Shown piece by piece: positions 27,174 to 35,453 of a stretch of DNA of 64,000 nucleotides. The stretch's first letter is position 1. Each line of letters starts with the position of its first letter. Location of the stretch: assembly GCA_965227905.1 (NCBI GenBank), contig OZ245780.1:4712001-4776000 (forward strand), given 5' to 3'. The stretch comes from CBDDHT01 sp965227905. GTDB lineage: Bacteria > Pseudomonadota > Alphaproteobacteria > Rhizobiales > Methyloligellaceae. A program made the translations under genes and the position numbers. The notes under the pieces are model-generated. The model was not told the DNA's origin, did no database searches, and saw only the letters and a list, made by a program, of their open reading frames with translations.

Positions 27174-29066
27174 TCATTCTTTCGGAGCCGCGAGCGAAGC
27201 CTCATGTGGCGTCTTGCTCGGCGACAGGGTGCGCAACTCGTAAAGTTCGACAGGCTCGGCCCGGCCACGCAACCGTGTCGGCCCGACATCGTGGAGATCC
27301 AGCGGCTCGCTCAGATTGTCTTTCACGGCGCTTGTCATGAGAATACTCACATCGCGCTCAATGCCAACGGTCGTGTCCGCGATCTCCGTCAGCCTCTGTG
27401 CCACGTTCACGGCATCCCCAATAACAGTGTAATTGACGCGCCCCGGACTACCGATGTTGCCGACAACCACGCGGCCGAGATGGATACCGATGCGAATGCG
27501 CGCACGCGGCTCGCTAGGTTCCGCAGCAAACCGCCGTTCATTGTCGGCCTCGATCGCACGGGCGACCTTTGCTGCCGCTCGGCAGGCTCTATCTGCAAAA
27601 TCCTTCTGCCGGTCCGGGGCGCCCCAGATCGCCATGACGCTGTCACCGATATATTTGTCGACCGTACCCAGTTCGCTTTCGCAAGCGTCAGCCACCATCG
27701 TGAAGTGACTGTTGAGATACTCTGCCGCCTCCGGAGCCGACATCATCTCGGAAAGGGACGTGAATCCGGCCATATCGGTGAACATGATCACGACCCGGCG
27801 GTATTCCGACTGAATACCCTCATCGTCATCCAGTTCGATCAACTTCTGTACCAGCCGTTTCGGCACATAGCGCTCGAACCAGCGCAACCCATCCAGCATG
27901 GTATTGAAGGACCGCGCCGCATCATCGAGTTCGCTGAAGAAGCTGCCAGGAATCTGCTCGACACTTGCAAGATCGAGGTCATGGATCTTGCGCGTTGCCA
28001 CAGCGAGGCGGCGGACAGGCTGGGCGATCTGGCGGCCAATAATGGCGGCGAAGATCGCCGAAATTACAGACATCACGAGGCAGATGACGATCGCCCATTT
28101 CAGTCGGCCGATTTCAGCAAGAAGATCGTGCGACTCGAAGTAGGTACCGATCAACAATGGTTTGTCGGAGAAGCCTTCCATTTCCTTGTGAAGCACGATG
28201 AATTCACGGTCTCCAAACGCAACGAAGTTGACGCCGGGTCCGGTCAGGACGCGTTGAGCAAGCGACTTTGATGCGGGCTCCCGCCACATCGAGACAATCA
28301 CCGGATCCGCGAAGGCTGTTTGCTTCGGCAGGGGCGTCAAGCCGGTGAGGCCCGCATAGCCGAACGACATCAGCGGATGAGCCAAAACCTGATCGCGGCC
28401 ATGAAGGATGAAAGCATTTGCACCGAATTCGGTTTCAACATCCGACACAAATTCCGAAAGCAGCCGGATCGACACGAAAGCAGAGACAAGTCCCACGAAC
28501 TTCTTATCCCGAATGATGGGATGGTGGTAATTCAGAACCGCCTGGGAATACTCCTGGCGCCAGATGAGCGGGCCCCATGCTGCTTTCGGCTGCGACCGCG
28601 CATTGTCTACCAGCGTCTTGAGCTGGCGATCCTCTTTGACGGACTGAAAGAGAGGGACGGCCTCGAAATCCTGACGCTCCACACCCGTAAGCTGAAAATC
28701 GCTGGAGATGTATTGGATGCGGAGAATTTGCGGCGTGGCCGCGAGCGAGCCGAGCAGAAGACTCGTAAATTCCTCCGAACGGTCCGCAACGGCGTCTCCG
28801 CTATTCAATTGCTCGGCGACGAAATCGACCTGCGCTTCGGCCGCCTCCAGAAACCGCCGGGTCTGATCGCGGCCTGACGCCACCAGCAACTCGGATTTCT
28901 GACGCAGAAGATCAACCGTATTCTGATAACCGATGACGAGACCGACACCGAGCACGCCTGCGACAGACGTTAGGACAAAGAAACCGAGACCAAGCCCCAA
29001 AGCAACAGACATGGATGCACGGACCGAGAGCGAATCCATCGCCGGTTTGTCACGACGAGGAAACAT
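27174..29066 (-). CDS. membrane sensor adenylate cyclase (Cache-HAMP-class III cyclase)
   Basis: A 630-residue sensor enzyme. Transmembrane helix 1 (about 15-45), periplasmic Cache-type sensory region (about 60-300), transmembrane helix 2 (about 305-330), HAMP linker (RQIAQPVRRLAVATRKIHDL), then a class III nucleotide cyclase domain (about 400-600). Catalytic features are VIMFTDMAGFTSLSEMM and VDKYIGDSVMAIWGAPDR with the two metal-binding Asp residues, and NYTVIGDAVNVAQRL with the transition-state Asn/Arg region. The Asp in TVIGDAVN suits ATP rather than GTP. It should make cAMP in response to an extracytoplasmic ligand, which is unknown. Confidence 0.92.
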   Translation of the reverse strand: MFPRRDKPAMDSLSVRASMSVALGLGLGFFVLTSVAGVLGVGLVIGYQNTVDLLRQKSELLVASGRDQTRRFLEAAEAQVDFVAEQLNSGDAVADRSEEFTSLLLGSLAATPQILRIQYISSDFQLTGVERQDFEAVPLFQSVKEDRQLKTLVDNARSQPKAAWGPLIWRQEYSQAVLNYHHPIIRDKKFVGLVSAFVSIRLLSEFVSDVETEFGANAFILHGRDQVLAHPLMSFGYAGLTGLTPLPKQTAFADPVIVSMWREPASKSLAQRVLTGPGVNFVAFGDREFIVLHKEMEGFSDKPLLIGTYFESHDLLAEIGRLKWAIVICLVMSVISAIFAAIIGRQIAQPVRRLAVATRKIHDLDLASVEQIPGSFFSELDDAARSFNTMLDGLRWFERYVPKRLVQKLIELDDDEGIQSEYRRVVIMFTDMAGFTSLSEMMSAPEAAEYLNSHFTMVADACESELGTVDKYIGDSVMAIWGAPDRQKDFADRACRAAAKVARAIEADNERRFAAEPSEPRARIRIGIHLGRVVVGNIGSPGRVNYTVIGDAVNVAQRLTEIADTTVGIERDVSILMTSAVKDNLSEPLDLHDVGPTRLRGRAEPVELYELRTLSPSKTPHEASLAAPKE

Positions 29067-29218
29067 CGAGCCTCCTCATGTCGGTAGGCAAAGGTCCACC
29101 GCTCAGGGAAAAGCGCACGGCGCCTCGCCTGCCCCCATCAGTATCGCCGCGGCAATACCCCTCCATCATGCCTCACGGTTTGACCGTAGAAAAAGGTCGT
29201 TGGAACAATAGACTTAGG

Positions 29219-29473
29219 TCATGAACTCATCATCCGACACGGCAGCGGCGAATTCAACAGGAGACAATGCATGCCGATTGTCGGATGCGACATTTTAAGC
29301 GGATCCAACACCGAAATGCTCTTTTCGACCAGGTACAGCAGGAGTTCGAGCGGTTGATCGGAACGCAAGACGAGATACTCATCCTTCTGATCCGCGACTT
29401 TCCAGATGAAGCCTGTCTTTCCGGCGGGCTCCACTGCCGCCGCTAGAAAGCCTGACGCCGTCGGCGTGAGCAC
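29219..29473 (-). CDS. doubtful small hypothetical protein
   Basis: An 84-residue frame from a GTG start in the 600-bp gap between the cyclase and LD-carboxypeptidase genes. The middle (WKVADQKDEYLVLRSDQPLE) looks protein-like, but no family is recognised and the ribosome site is weak. Possibly a decayed gene. Confidence 0.3.
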   Translation of the reverse strand: MLTPTASGFLAAAVEPAGKTGFIWKVADQKDEYLVLRSDQPLELLLYLVEKSISVLDPLKMSHPTIGMHCLLLNSPLPCRMMSS

Positions 29474-29518
29474 AAACCGTCATCCGAATTCGAAAGGAGC
29501 ATCATTAGCGAAAGAAAG

Positions 29519-29598
29519 CCCCGGACTTGATCCGGGGTCCAGGGCGGCACCGAGCGGTCCCAGCGTTCAAGCCCTGGGTCCCGGATCACGTCCGGGAC
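29519..29598. repeat. palindromic intergenic repeat (RIME/REP-like)
   Basis: An 80-bp element whose two arms (29519-29545 and 29571-29596) are nearly perfect reverse complements, for example TGATCCGGG opposite CCCGGATCA and CCAGGGC opposite GCCCTGG. Elements with the GACTTGATCCGGGGTCC core are widespread between genes in alphaproteobacterial chromosomes. Confidence 0.8.
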
Positions 29599-29670
29599 GT
29601 TGTTGGAGCCAAGCACAACGGTTCAATCATCAAGATTGCATTCGCTCCTCTGTCGACAACATCACAGTCG

Positions 29671-30516
29671 TTAAGTAGCCGCAGATCCGAACGGAACGAT
29701 CTTGTTGTCTGAATCGTGCCCGATATCAGCCCGCCCAAGATAGGGAATACCGGATCTTTCGCACCAGTATCGGACGACTTGTTCTTCGTCCTGTCCGAAA
29801 TCCGGATCATTCTCAGGAATATCGCTACATCGTCCGAGCATGATACCGGCCGCCCGCCTGATTGCGGCATTGCTAGTGATGTGAAACAGAGCCCGGTCGA
29901 TCCGATACATATATTCGGATACATCCTCCAACATGATGATGTGATCCGTGAGATCGGGCTCGAGCGGCGTTCCAAGCATCTGGCTCAGGATCGTGATGTT
30001 GAAGGCGGCAACCGGCGCTGTTCCAAGCGCATTCGGCTCGATACCGCTCTTGTCGCCATCCACGAGGAAGGCCAGGGAACGCGCGACCGCCGCCTCGCCG
30101 TCCTTCCGGGAGATGTCGCCCAGCATAGGGCCATGGACGGGCCGGCCGATGCCATGACGATAGAACAGCCCGAGAAAGCTGCCGATATCGCTGTAGCCAA
30201 GATAGGTCTTTGTGCGCGCCGCAGCACCCAGACGTCCTACGACCTGGTCGGCCAAACGGCAGGCCCCGTAACCACCGCGGGCAAACCAGATTGCATCGAG
30301 CGCGGGGTCGTTTGCCGCCTCGACAAAGGCGTCGGCACGCACCTGGTCTTCACCGGCAAAGTGGCCGCAGGCAAAGTGGCACTGGGGATGAATCACCAGT
30401 TCAGGTGTTCGTTCGCCAAACCGATCGGCGGCCAGCGCCTTGACCTCTTCTGCAATTGTCGGCTCAATGCGCGACGCGGGTGCGACCACACCGATCCGAA
30501 GGCGGCTATTGCTCAT
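29671..30516 (-). CDS. ldcA: LD-carboxypeptidase (S66 family)
   Basis: A 281-residue serine peptidase of family S66, which holds LdcA muropeptide carboxypeptidases and MccF. N-terminal RIGVVAPAS, then FARGGYGACRLADQV and the nucleophile in YLGYSDIGSFL (Ser109). The Glu of the triad is in IMLEDVSEYMYRIDRAL and the His in LGRADIGHDSDNKIVPFG. LdcA removes D-Ala from the murein tetrapeptide in the cytoplasm. The divergent neighbour 53 bp away is an Mpl-like ligase that would re-use the resulting tripeptide, which supports a role in recycling. The alternative MccF-type immunity function is less likely from context. Confidence 0.9.
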   Translation of the reverse strand: MSNSRLRIGVVAPASRIEPTIAEEVKALAADRFGERTPELVIHPQCHFACGHFAGEDQVRADAFVEAANDPALDAIWFARGGYGACRLADQVVGRLGAAARTKTYLGYSDIGSFLGLFYRHGIGRPVHGPMLGDISRKDGEAAVARSLAFLVDGDKSGIEPNALGTAPVAAFNITILSQMLGTPLEPDLTDHIIMLEDVSEYMYRIDRALFHITSNAAIRRAAGIMLGRCSDIPENDPDFGQDEEQVVRYWCERSGIPYLGRADIGHDSDNKIVPFGSAAT

Positions 30517-30569
30517 TCAAGCGCCTGTCTTTCAACACGATTTCACTATCCCGATACCCTCTTTAGCCT

Positions 30570-31970
30570 ATGACCACGAACAAGCACTATTTCTTTTGCG
30601 GCATCGGCGGCAGCGGAATGCTGCCTCTGGCGCTGATCATGCAGGCGCGCGGCAATCAGGTCGAAGGCTCCGACCGCTCACTCGACCAGGGCCGCACCGC
30701 GCAGAAGTTCGAGCATTTGCGTGCCCTGGGGCTCAAACTTCATGCCCAGGACGGTAGCGGGATTACCAGGCCGGAGCAGATCCTCGTGTGTTCCGCCGCT
30801 GTTGAGGACACGGTACCCGACGTTCAGGCGGCCCGCCGGATCGGTACTCAGGAGATTACACGCGCGGCACTGCTGGCCGAGCTATTCAATGGTGCAGGGA
30901 CAGGCGTCGCGGTCGCCGGCACAAGCGGGAAATCGACAACGACGGGCATGCTTGGCTGGATTCTGCATTTTGCCGACATGGGCCCGACGATTTTCAACGG
31001 CGCCGTCATGAAGAACTTTGTTACGGCAGATTTTCCCCTCGCCAGTGCCGTTCCCGGCGACAAGGATCTCTTTGTCAGCGAAGTCGACGAGAGCGACGGC
31101 TCGATCGCGTACTACAATCCCCGGATTGCCGTGCTGAACAATATCGCCTTCGATCACAAGCCGCTGGATGAGCTTCGCACGCTTTTCCGCAATTTCGTGG
31201 ATCGTGCCGAGACAAGCGTGCTCAATCTGGACAATGAAGAGACGGCGGCACTCTATCGCGCCGTTCCTGCCGGTCGCGCGCTCTCCTACAGCCTGGCGGA
31301 CGAGACGGCAGACATTCATGCTCGCAATATCGAACCTGCCCCTGACGGCATTGCTTTCGATGCCGTGGTGGGCAACGGGGAACCGGTATCCATTACCCTC
31401 TCCATGCCGGGGCGTCACAATGTTGCGAACGCTCTTGCAGCGATTGGAGCCGCCCATGCACTCGGTGTTTTTCCGCAGATGGCGGGCCAGGCTCTGTCTG
31501 CCTTCGAGGGCATCAAACGCCGTACGGAAACAGTCGGAACCGCAGGCGGCATCACGGTAATCGACGATTTCGGGCATAACCCCGACAAGATTTCAGCCAC
31601 GCTCCAGACATTACATGTCTTTCCGGGACGCCTGCTCATAGTCTTCCAGCCGCATGGCTTCGGCCCGCTCGCGATGCTGCGCCAAGCCTTCGTCGACTGT
31701 TTTGCCACCGGACTGCATGAAAACGACATCCTTTTCATGCCGGAACCCGTCTATTTCGGCGGAACCGTCGAACGCACGGTTACAGCCAGGGATATCGTAT
31801 CGGATATTTCGCAGCGTGGGCGTCAGGCGCAGGCGCATACTGACCGCGAGGCTTGTGGCGATGAGGTTTTGCGACAGGCTCGGCCGGGAGATCGAATCGT
31901 GATCATGGGTGCGCGAGACGACACCCTCTCGCTCTTTGCAGCAGATCTGTTGGAAAAACTGCCCCGCTAA
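30570..31970 (+). CDS. mpl: Mur ligase, probable UDP-MurNAc:tripeptide ligase (Mpl-like)
   Basis: A 466-residue Mur ligase. N-terminal UDP-binding domain with HYFFCGIGGSGMLPLALIM; ATP-binding loop VAVAGTSGKSTTTGML (Lys121); central FVSEVDESDGSIAYYNP; C-terminal domain with VIDDFGHNPDKISATLQ. MurC and Mpl share this layout. Length near the ~457 residues of Mpl and adjacency to ldcA favour Mpl, which attaches L-Ala-gamma-D-Glu-meso-Dap to UDP-MurNAc in peptidoglycan recycling. Unusual points are Ser in place of the usual His and of the first Thr in the P-loop (GTHGKTT type), so a divergent substrate is possible. Confidence 0.8.
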   Translation: MTTNKHYFFCGIGGSGMLPLALIMQARGNQVEGSDRSLDQGRTAQKFEHLRALGLKLHAQDGSGITRPEQILVCSAAVEDTVPDVQAARRIGTQEITRAALLAELFNGAGTGVAVAGTSGKSTTTGMLGWILHFADMGPTIFNGAVMKNFVTADFPLASAVPGDKDLFVSEVDESDGSIAYYNPRIAVLNNIAFDHKPLDELRTLFRNFVDRAETSVLNLDNEETAALYRAVPAGRALSYSLADETADIHARNIEPAPDGIAFDAVVGNGEPVSITLSMPGRHNVANALAAIGAAHALGVFPQMAGQALSAFEGIKRRTETVGTAGGITVIDDFGHNPDKISATLQTLHVFPGRLLIVFQPHGFGPLAMLRQAFVDCFATGLHENDILFMPEPVYFGGTVERTVTARDIVSDISQRGRQAQAHTDREACGDEVLRQARPGDRIVIMGARDDTLSLFAADLLEKLPR

Positions 31971-32227
31971 AACGCGACGCGCCCGATTGGGCTGATACCA
32001 GCGGCGGTCACGATTGAGAGGCAAACTGCAGGGTCACGACGCATTTGCGTCGTATTCGATACCGATTGAAGATATGACCGCCCGGATATTCCGGACGGCC
32101 ACACCCTGATCAAGCGTTTAGCGCCACGAACGCTGCACATGCAGATCGAACGCTGCACATTCGGAAAATGGTCGATGCGGAGCTGCGGAATGACCGCACC
32201 CCCGCATTCAACGCAATCTCGGTTCGA

Positions 32228-32446
32228 TCAGTAGCAGTTGCGCCAGCAATTCCGCCAGCAGTTCCGCCAATAGTTCCGCCAGTACCAGCGCCGGCGTCGG
32301 CCATAGGGCTCAACGTCGCCACCGGACTCTTCCGGGCCCATTTCGCCCAGTTTTTCCTTAAGTTGATCAGCCGGAATTTCGAAGTTTGACAACTCGTCAT
32401 CCGGTATTTCGTAGAACCGCCCACTTGAGCTTCTAAGAAGTGCCAT
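32228..32446 (-). CDS. small protein with tandem WRN(Y/C) C-terminal repeats, peptide-precursor-like
   Basis: A 72-residue protein. The N-terminal part (1-36) is acidic and leader-like: MALLRSSSGRFYEIPDDELS, then FEIPADQLKEKLGEM. A short Gly/Glu linker (37-49) and four arginines lead into the C-terminus, WYWRNYWRNCWRNCWRNCY (54-72). That end consists of four units of Trp-Arg-Asn-(Tyr or Cys), encoded by near-identical 12-nt repeats. There is no signal peptide. The start at 32446 has AAGGA about 9 bp upstream; a longer frame to 32515 lacks this. The architecture resembles a precursor of a ribosomally made modified peptide, or a metal- or nucleic-acid-binding tail. No modification enzyme is adjacent, so function is unknown. 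Confidence 0.75.
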   Translation of the reverse strand: MALLRSSSGRFYEIPDDELSNFEIPADQLKEKLGEMGPEESGGDVEPYGRRRRWYWRNYWRNCWRNCWRNCY

Positions 32447-32741
32447 TTTGACCGTCCTTGGTTCGTGGTGCTCCCGGTACTGAACATATAAAGGCATCAA
32501 TTCCGAATTTTCCACCTGAAATTGACACCCAAGAGCAGACTCTTACAAAATTGATACGTTCAATTCGCGCAGTTGCAGGCCTTTTCGCCTCACACCCGCG
32601 CACAAGAATTCCTCCAAGTTGTCACCCCTTTGCCACGGTCGGGACGACGAATTGGCCGCCTTCCCCCTTATTATTTCCAACCGTAGAGGAGCGCTTGCGC
32701 AGATCGGTTCCCGACCAAAAAAATAAGGGGAGTCATCGTTC

Positions 32742-32987
32742 ATGAAATGCAAGGCTTTGCTAGTGGTCGGCTTTTTGCTGGCCTTTTCGGCGCCCGCGGC
32801 TGCCGACCGGTGTTCGTATGTTTTGGCTCAGGTCAACGAAGTGCTCGCCATACCCGAGCAATCACGCGTTGTCCGCGAAACGGTCGACGGTCTCGTAAGG
32901 CAGGCACGAACGCAGCGCAAAGCCGGCAATGAAAAGGCGTGCATCGCAAAGCTCGCCGCCGTCAAAAGGATCTTGCGCCTCGAATAG
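32742..32987 (+). CDS. small exported hypothetical protein
   Basis: An 81-residue protein with a clear signal peptide (1-21, ending APAAA) and a short helical mature domain containing DRCSYVLAQVNEVL and NEKACIAKLAAVKRIL, with two cysteines that could pair. AGGGGAG lies 9 bp before the ATG. No family recognised. A strong hairpin follows 24 bp after the stop. Confidence 0.7.
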   Translation: MKCKALLVVGFLLAFSAPAAADRCSYVLAQVNEVLAIPEQSRVVRETVDGLVRQARTQRKAGNEKACIAKLAAVKRILRLE

Positions 32988-33010
32988 CGGGGCCAAGTGT
33001 CAAACAACAC

Positions 33011-33036
33011 AAGCGGCACGCCAGGGCGTGCCGCTT
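33011..33036 (+). terminator. strong hairpin, probable terminator
   Basis: Inverted repeat AAGCGGCACGCC / GGCGTGCCGCTT with almost no spacer (effective loop of four bases). Located 24 bp after the small exported-protein gene; the downstream U-tract is weak. Confidence 0.6.
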
Positions 33037-33146
33037 ACCCTCACCTGCCCCTCGACTTTTGGCCAGACTTGACAGCACCGGGCCGATGGCCTGCTTACGC
33101 AGTACACAACGATAACCGGTTGCCTGCGAAAAAGGTCTGAGGGTTC

Positions 33147-35390
33147 ATGATACCATTGACAGGATATGCCAACCGCCTCTCGGCGCGGCCAGGCGAGACG
33201 ATCGACTTCAAAATCTCCAGCACGTCATCGGAGCCCTATGAGGCTTCACTTGTCCGAATTCGCTCGGCAGATCCGAATCCCGATGGACCGGGAATGAAGG
33301 AAACGCCTCTCGACGCCGCGTTCGCTAGTTCATATCCCTCGCGTGAGCAGGCAGTAATGTCCGGCTCCTACGCCCGAGTTGACGATATCGGCGCTCTAAA
33401 GGAACTCGAGAGCATCACAATGACGGCAACGGTCTGGCCAACGAAACCGGGCGAGACGGATCAGGCCGTTCTTGGGCATTTCGATCCCGAGACAGGCTCA
33501 GGAATCGCACTGTGCGTCGGTGCCGACGGGGCCGCCGAAGCCTGGATCGGTCTGCAGGACGACGAGGCCTACAAAATCACCACGGGAGTCCGGCTGAAGG
33601 AACGCGTTTGGGCTCGGATCTGGCTCTCATACGATAGCGTCGTCGGGCAGATTACCGTTGGCCAGACATCCTATACGCCGACGGGATATCTGACGCGGGT
33701 CTACGAGAATTCCGATCTTGTGGAGAACGCTGCCTGGCACAGCCAGGGGCCGTTGCTGATCGCTGCACTCGGCAATGCGAGGCCAGAGTCACACTTCAAT
33801 GGAAAGATCGAGCATCCCCGAATCTTTTCGCGTGTGGTCATGAGCAACGAAATCATGTCTGCGCCCGTGATCAAGGAAGCACCGGGACTTCTTGCCCATT
33901 GGGACTTTTCCAAAGAAATTCCGACGACACAGATCATCGATATCGGACCGAATGCCATGCATGGTCATCTGGTCAACATGCCGGCACGCGCCATGACCGG
34001 GTCGAACTGGACGAGCAAAGAGATGTGCTGGCGCCATGCGCCCGACGAGTACGGAGCCATCCACTTTCACGACGACGATCTGCACGACTGCAGCTGGGAA
34101 ACCGACTTTTCCTACACCATACCGGACGACCTCCCTTCGGGACTCTATGCCGCTCGCCTCTCCTGCGGCGCCGAGAAGGACGCGATCCCATTTGTTGTCG
34201 CACCACCCAAGGGTGAACGAACCGCCGACATCTGTGTGATCATCCCGACCTTCACCTATATCATCTATGGCAATCATGCGCGGCTCGATTTTTCCGAGGC
34301 CTGGCGCAGCAAAGCGGCCGAATGGGATTCCTATCCTCACAATCCGGCCGATCATCCCGAATACGGCCTCTCGACCTACAACACGCATACGGACGGCAGC
34401 GGCATCTGTCACGCGTCAAGCCTGCGCCCGCTCATGACGCTTCGGCCCGGCTATTTCACATTTGCCGACACGATCGGGTCGGGCCTTCGCCATCTGCAGG
34501 CCGATACACATCTCCTTGATTGGCTTGAGGAAAAAGACATTGCCTTCGATCTGCTGACCGATGAGGAAGTACACAAGGACGGCGCCGCCGCACTCAAGGG
34601 CTACGCCACGGTGCTGACGACGACCCACCCCGAATACCACACCCGAGAGACCTTGGACGCCCTTGAATCCTATCGTGACGGCGGTGGGCGCCTCGTCTAT
34701 CTCGGCGGCAACGGCTTTTATTGGAAAATCGCCCTGCACAAGGACGAGGACGGCATCATCGAGATTCGCCGCGGCGAAGGCGGTATTCGCGCCTGGGCGG
34801 CGGAGCCCGGCGAATACTACAATGCCTTCGATGGGGAATATGGCGGCTTATGGCGTCGTAACGGACGACCGCCACAGCGTCTCGCGGCCGTTGGATTCTC
34901 CGGCCAAGGCGAGTTCGAGGGCTCTTACTATATGCGTCGTCCGATGTCGCGCAGCCCACGGTTCGCCTGGGTCTTTGACGGGATCGAAGACGATAAAATC
35001 GGCGATTTCGGACTGAGCGGCGGCGGGGCGGCAGGTTTCGAGCTCGATCGTGCCGATACACGCCTCGGTACACCGGAACAGGCAACGGTTCTGGCCCGCT
35101 CGGAGGGGCATGGAAAGAGTTTTGTTCTGGTTCCGGAAGAACATCTGACCCATCAGGCGACGTGGGCCGGAGAGGACGAACGCGACCTGATCCGGGCTGA
35201 AATCGTCTTCTTCGATACCGGTAATGGTGGTGCGGTCTTTTCGGTCGGCTCGATCACCTTCTGTGGCAGTCTTGCGCACAATGGCTATGACAATTCGGTC
35301 TCCAGGCTCCTGGAGAATGTCATTAAGCGGTTCGGTGATCCCGATCCCGAGTTCAATCGGCAGGCCGATGTTGCCGAGCAGACTGAATAA
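33147..35390 (+). CDS. N,N-dimethylformamidase large-subunit-like protein
   Basis: A 747-residue soluble protein resembling the large (beta) subunit of N,N-dimethylformamidase, an Fe-dependent amide hydrolase. The N-terminal part (MIPLTGYANRLSARPGETID) has a beta-sandwich; a LamG/concanavalin-like insert spans about 95-235 (ESITMTATVWPTKPG ... HFNGKIEHPRIFS). The C-terminal catalytic-type domain (about 340-720) has FTYIIYGNHARLDF, YGLSTYNTHTDGSG and GGRLVYLGGNGFYWKI. Length is close to the known 762-residue subunit. No gene for the small subunit of the known enzyme is adjacent, so the natural substrate may be another amide. SD-like GAGGG precedes the ATG. No signal peptide. Confidence 0.85.
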   Translation: MIPLTGYANRLSARPGETIDFKISSTSSEPYEASLVRIRSADPNPDGPGMKETPLDAAFASSYPSREQAVMSGSYARVDDIGALKELESITMTATVWPTKPGETDQAVLGHFDPETGSGIALCVGADGAAEAWIGLQDDEAYKITTGVRLKERVWARIWLSYDSVVGQITVGQTSYTPTGYLTRVYENSDLVENAAWHSQGPLLIAALGNARPESHFNGKIEHPRIFSRVVMSNEIMSAPVIKEAPGLLAHWDFSKEIPTTQIIDIGPNAMHGHLVNMPARAMTGSNWTSKEMCWRHAPDEYGAIHFHDDDLHDCSWETDFSYTIPDDLPSGLYAARLSCGAEKDAIPFVVAPPKGERTADICVIIPTFTYIIYGNHARLDFSEAWRSKAAEWDSYPHNPADHPEYGLSTYNTHTDGSGICHASSLRPLMTLRPGYFTFADTIGSGLRHLQADTHLLDWLEEKDIAFDLLTDEEVHKDGAAALKGYATVLTTTHPEYHTRETLDALESYRDGGGRLVYLGGNGFYWKIALHKDEDGIIEIRRGEGGIRAWAAEPGEYYNAFDGEYGGLWRRNGRPPQRLAAVGFSGQGEFEGSYYMRRPMSRSPRFAWVFDGIEDDKIGDFGLSGGGAAGFELDRADTRLGTPEQATVLARSEGHGKSFVLVPEEHLTHQATWAGEDERDLIRAEIVFFDTGNGGAVFSVGSITFCGSLAHNGYDNSVSRLLENVIKRFGDPDPEFNRQADVAEQTE

Positions 35391-35398
35391 CGGCGGTG

Positions 35399-35437
35399 AG
35401 CCCCATCCCTCCCCATTTAAGGGGGAAGGTTGGGGCT
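35399..35437. terminator. bidirectional terminator-like hairpin
   Basis: Inverted repeat with arms AGCCCCATCCCTCCCC and GGGGGAAGGTTGGGGCT around TTTAA, placed between the convergent dimethylformamidase-like and ilvC genes. Confidence 0.65.
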
Positions 35438-35453
35438 TGTTGCTAGTTCGGCA

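Noticed and set aside
27138..28271. 377-codon open frame on the + strand
   Set aside because: Antisense to the Cache-HAMP cyclase and PhzF genes; no recognisable domain.
29015..29224. Short + strand frames at the cyclase 5' end
   Set aside because: Antisense to, or just outside, the cyclase start, with no ribosome site or family resemblance.
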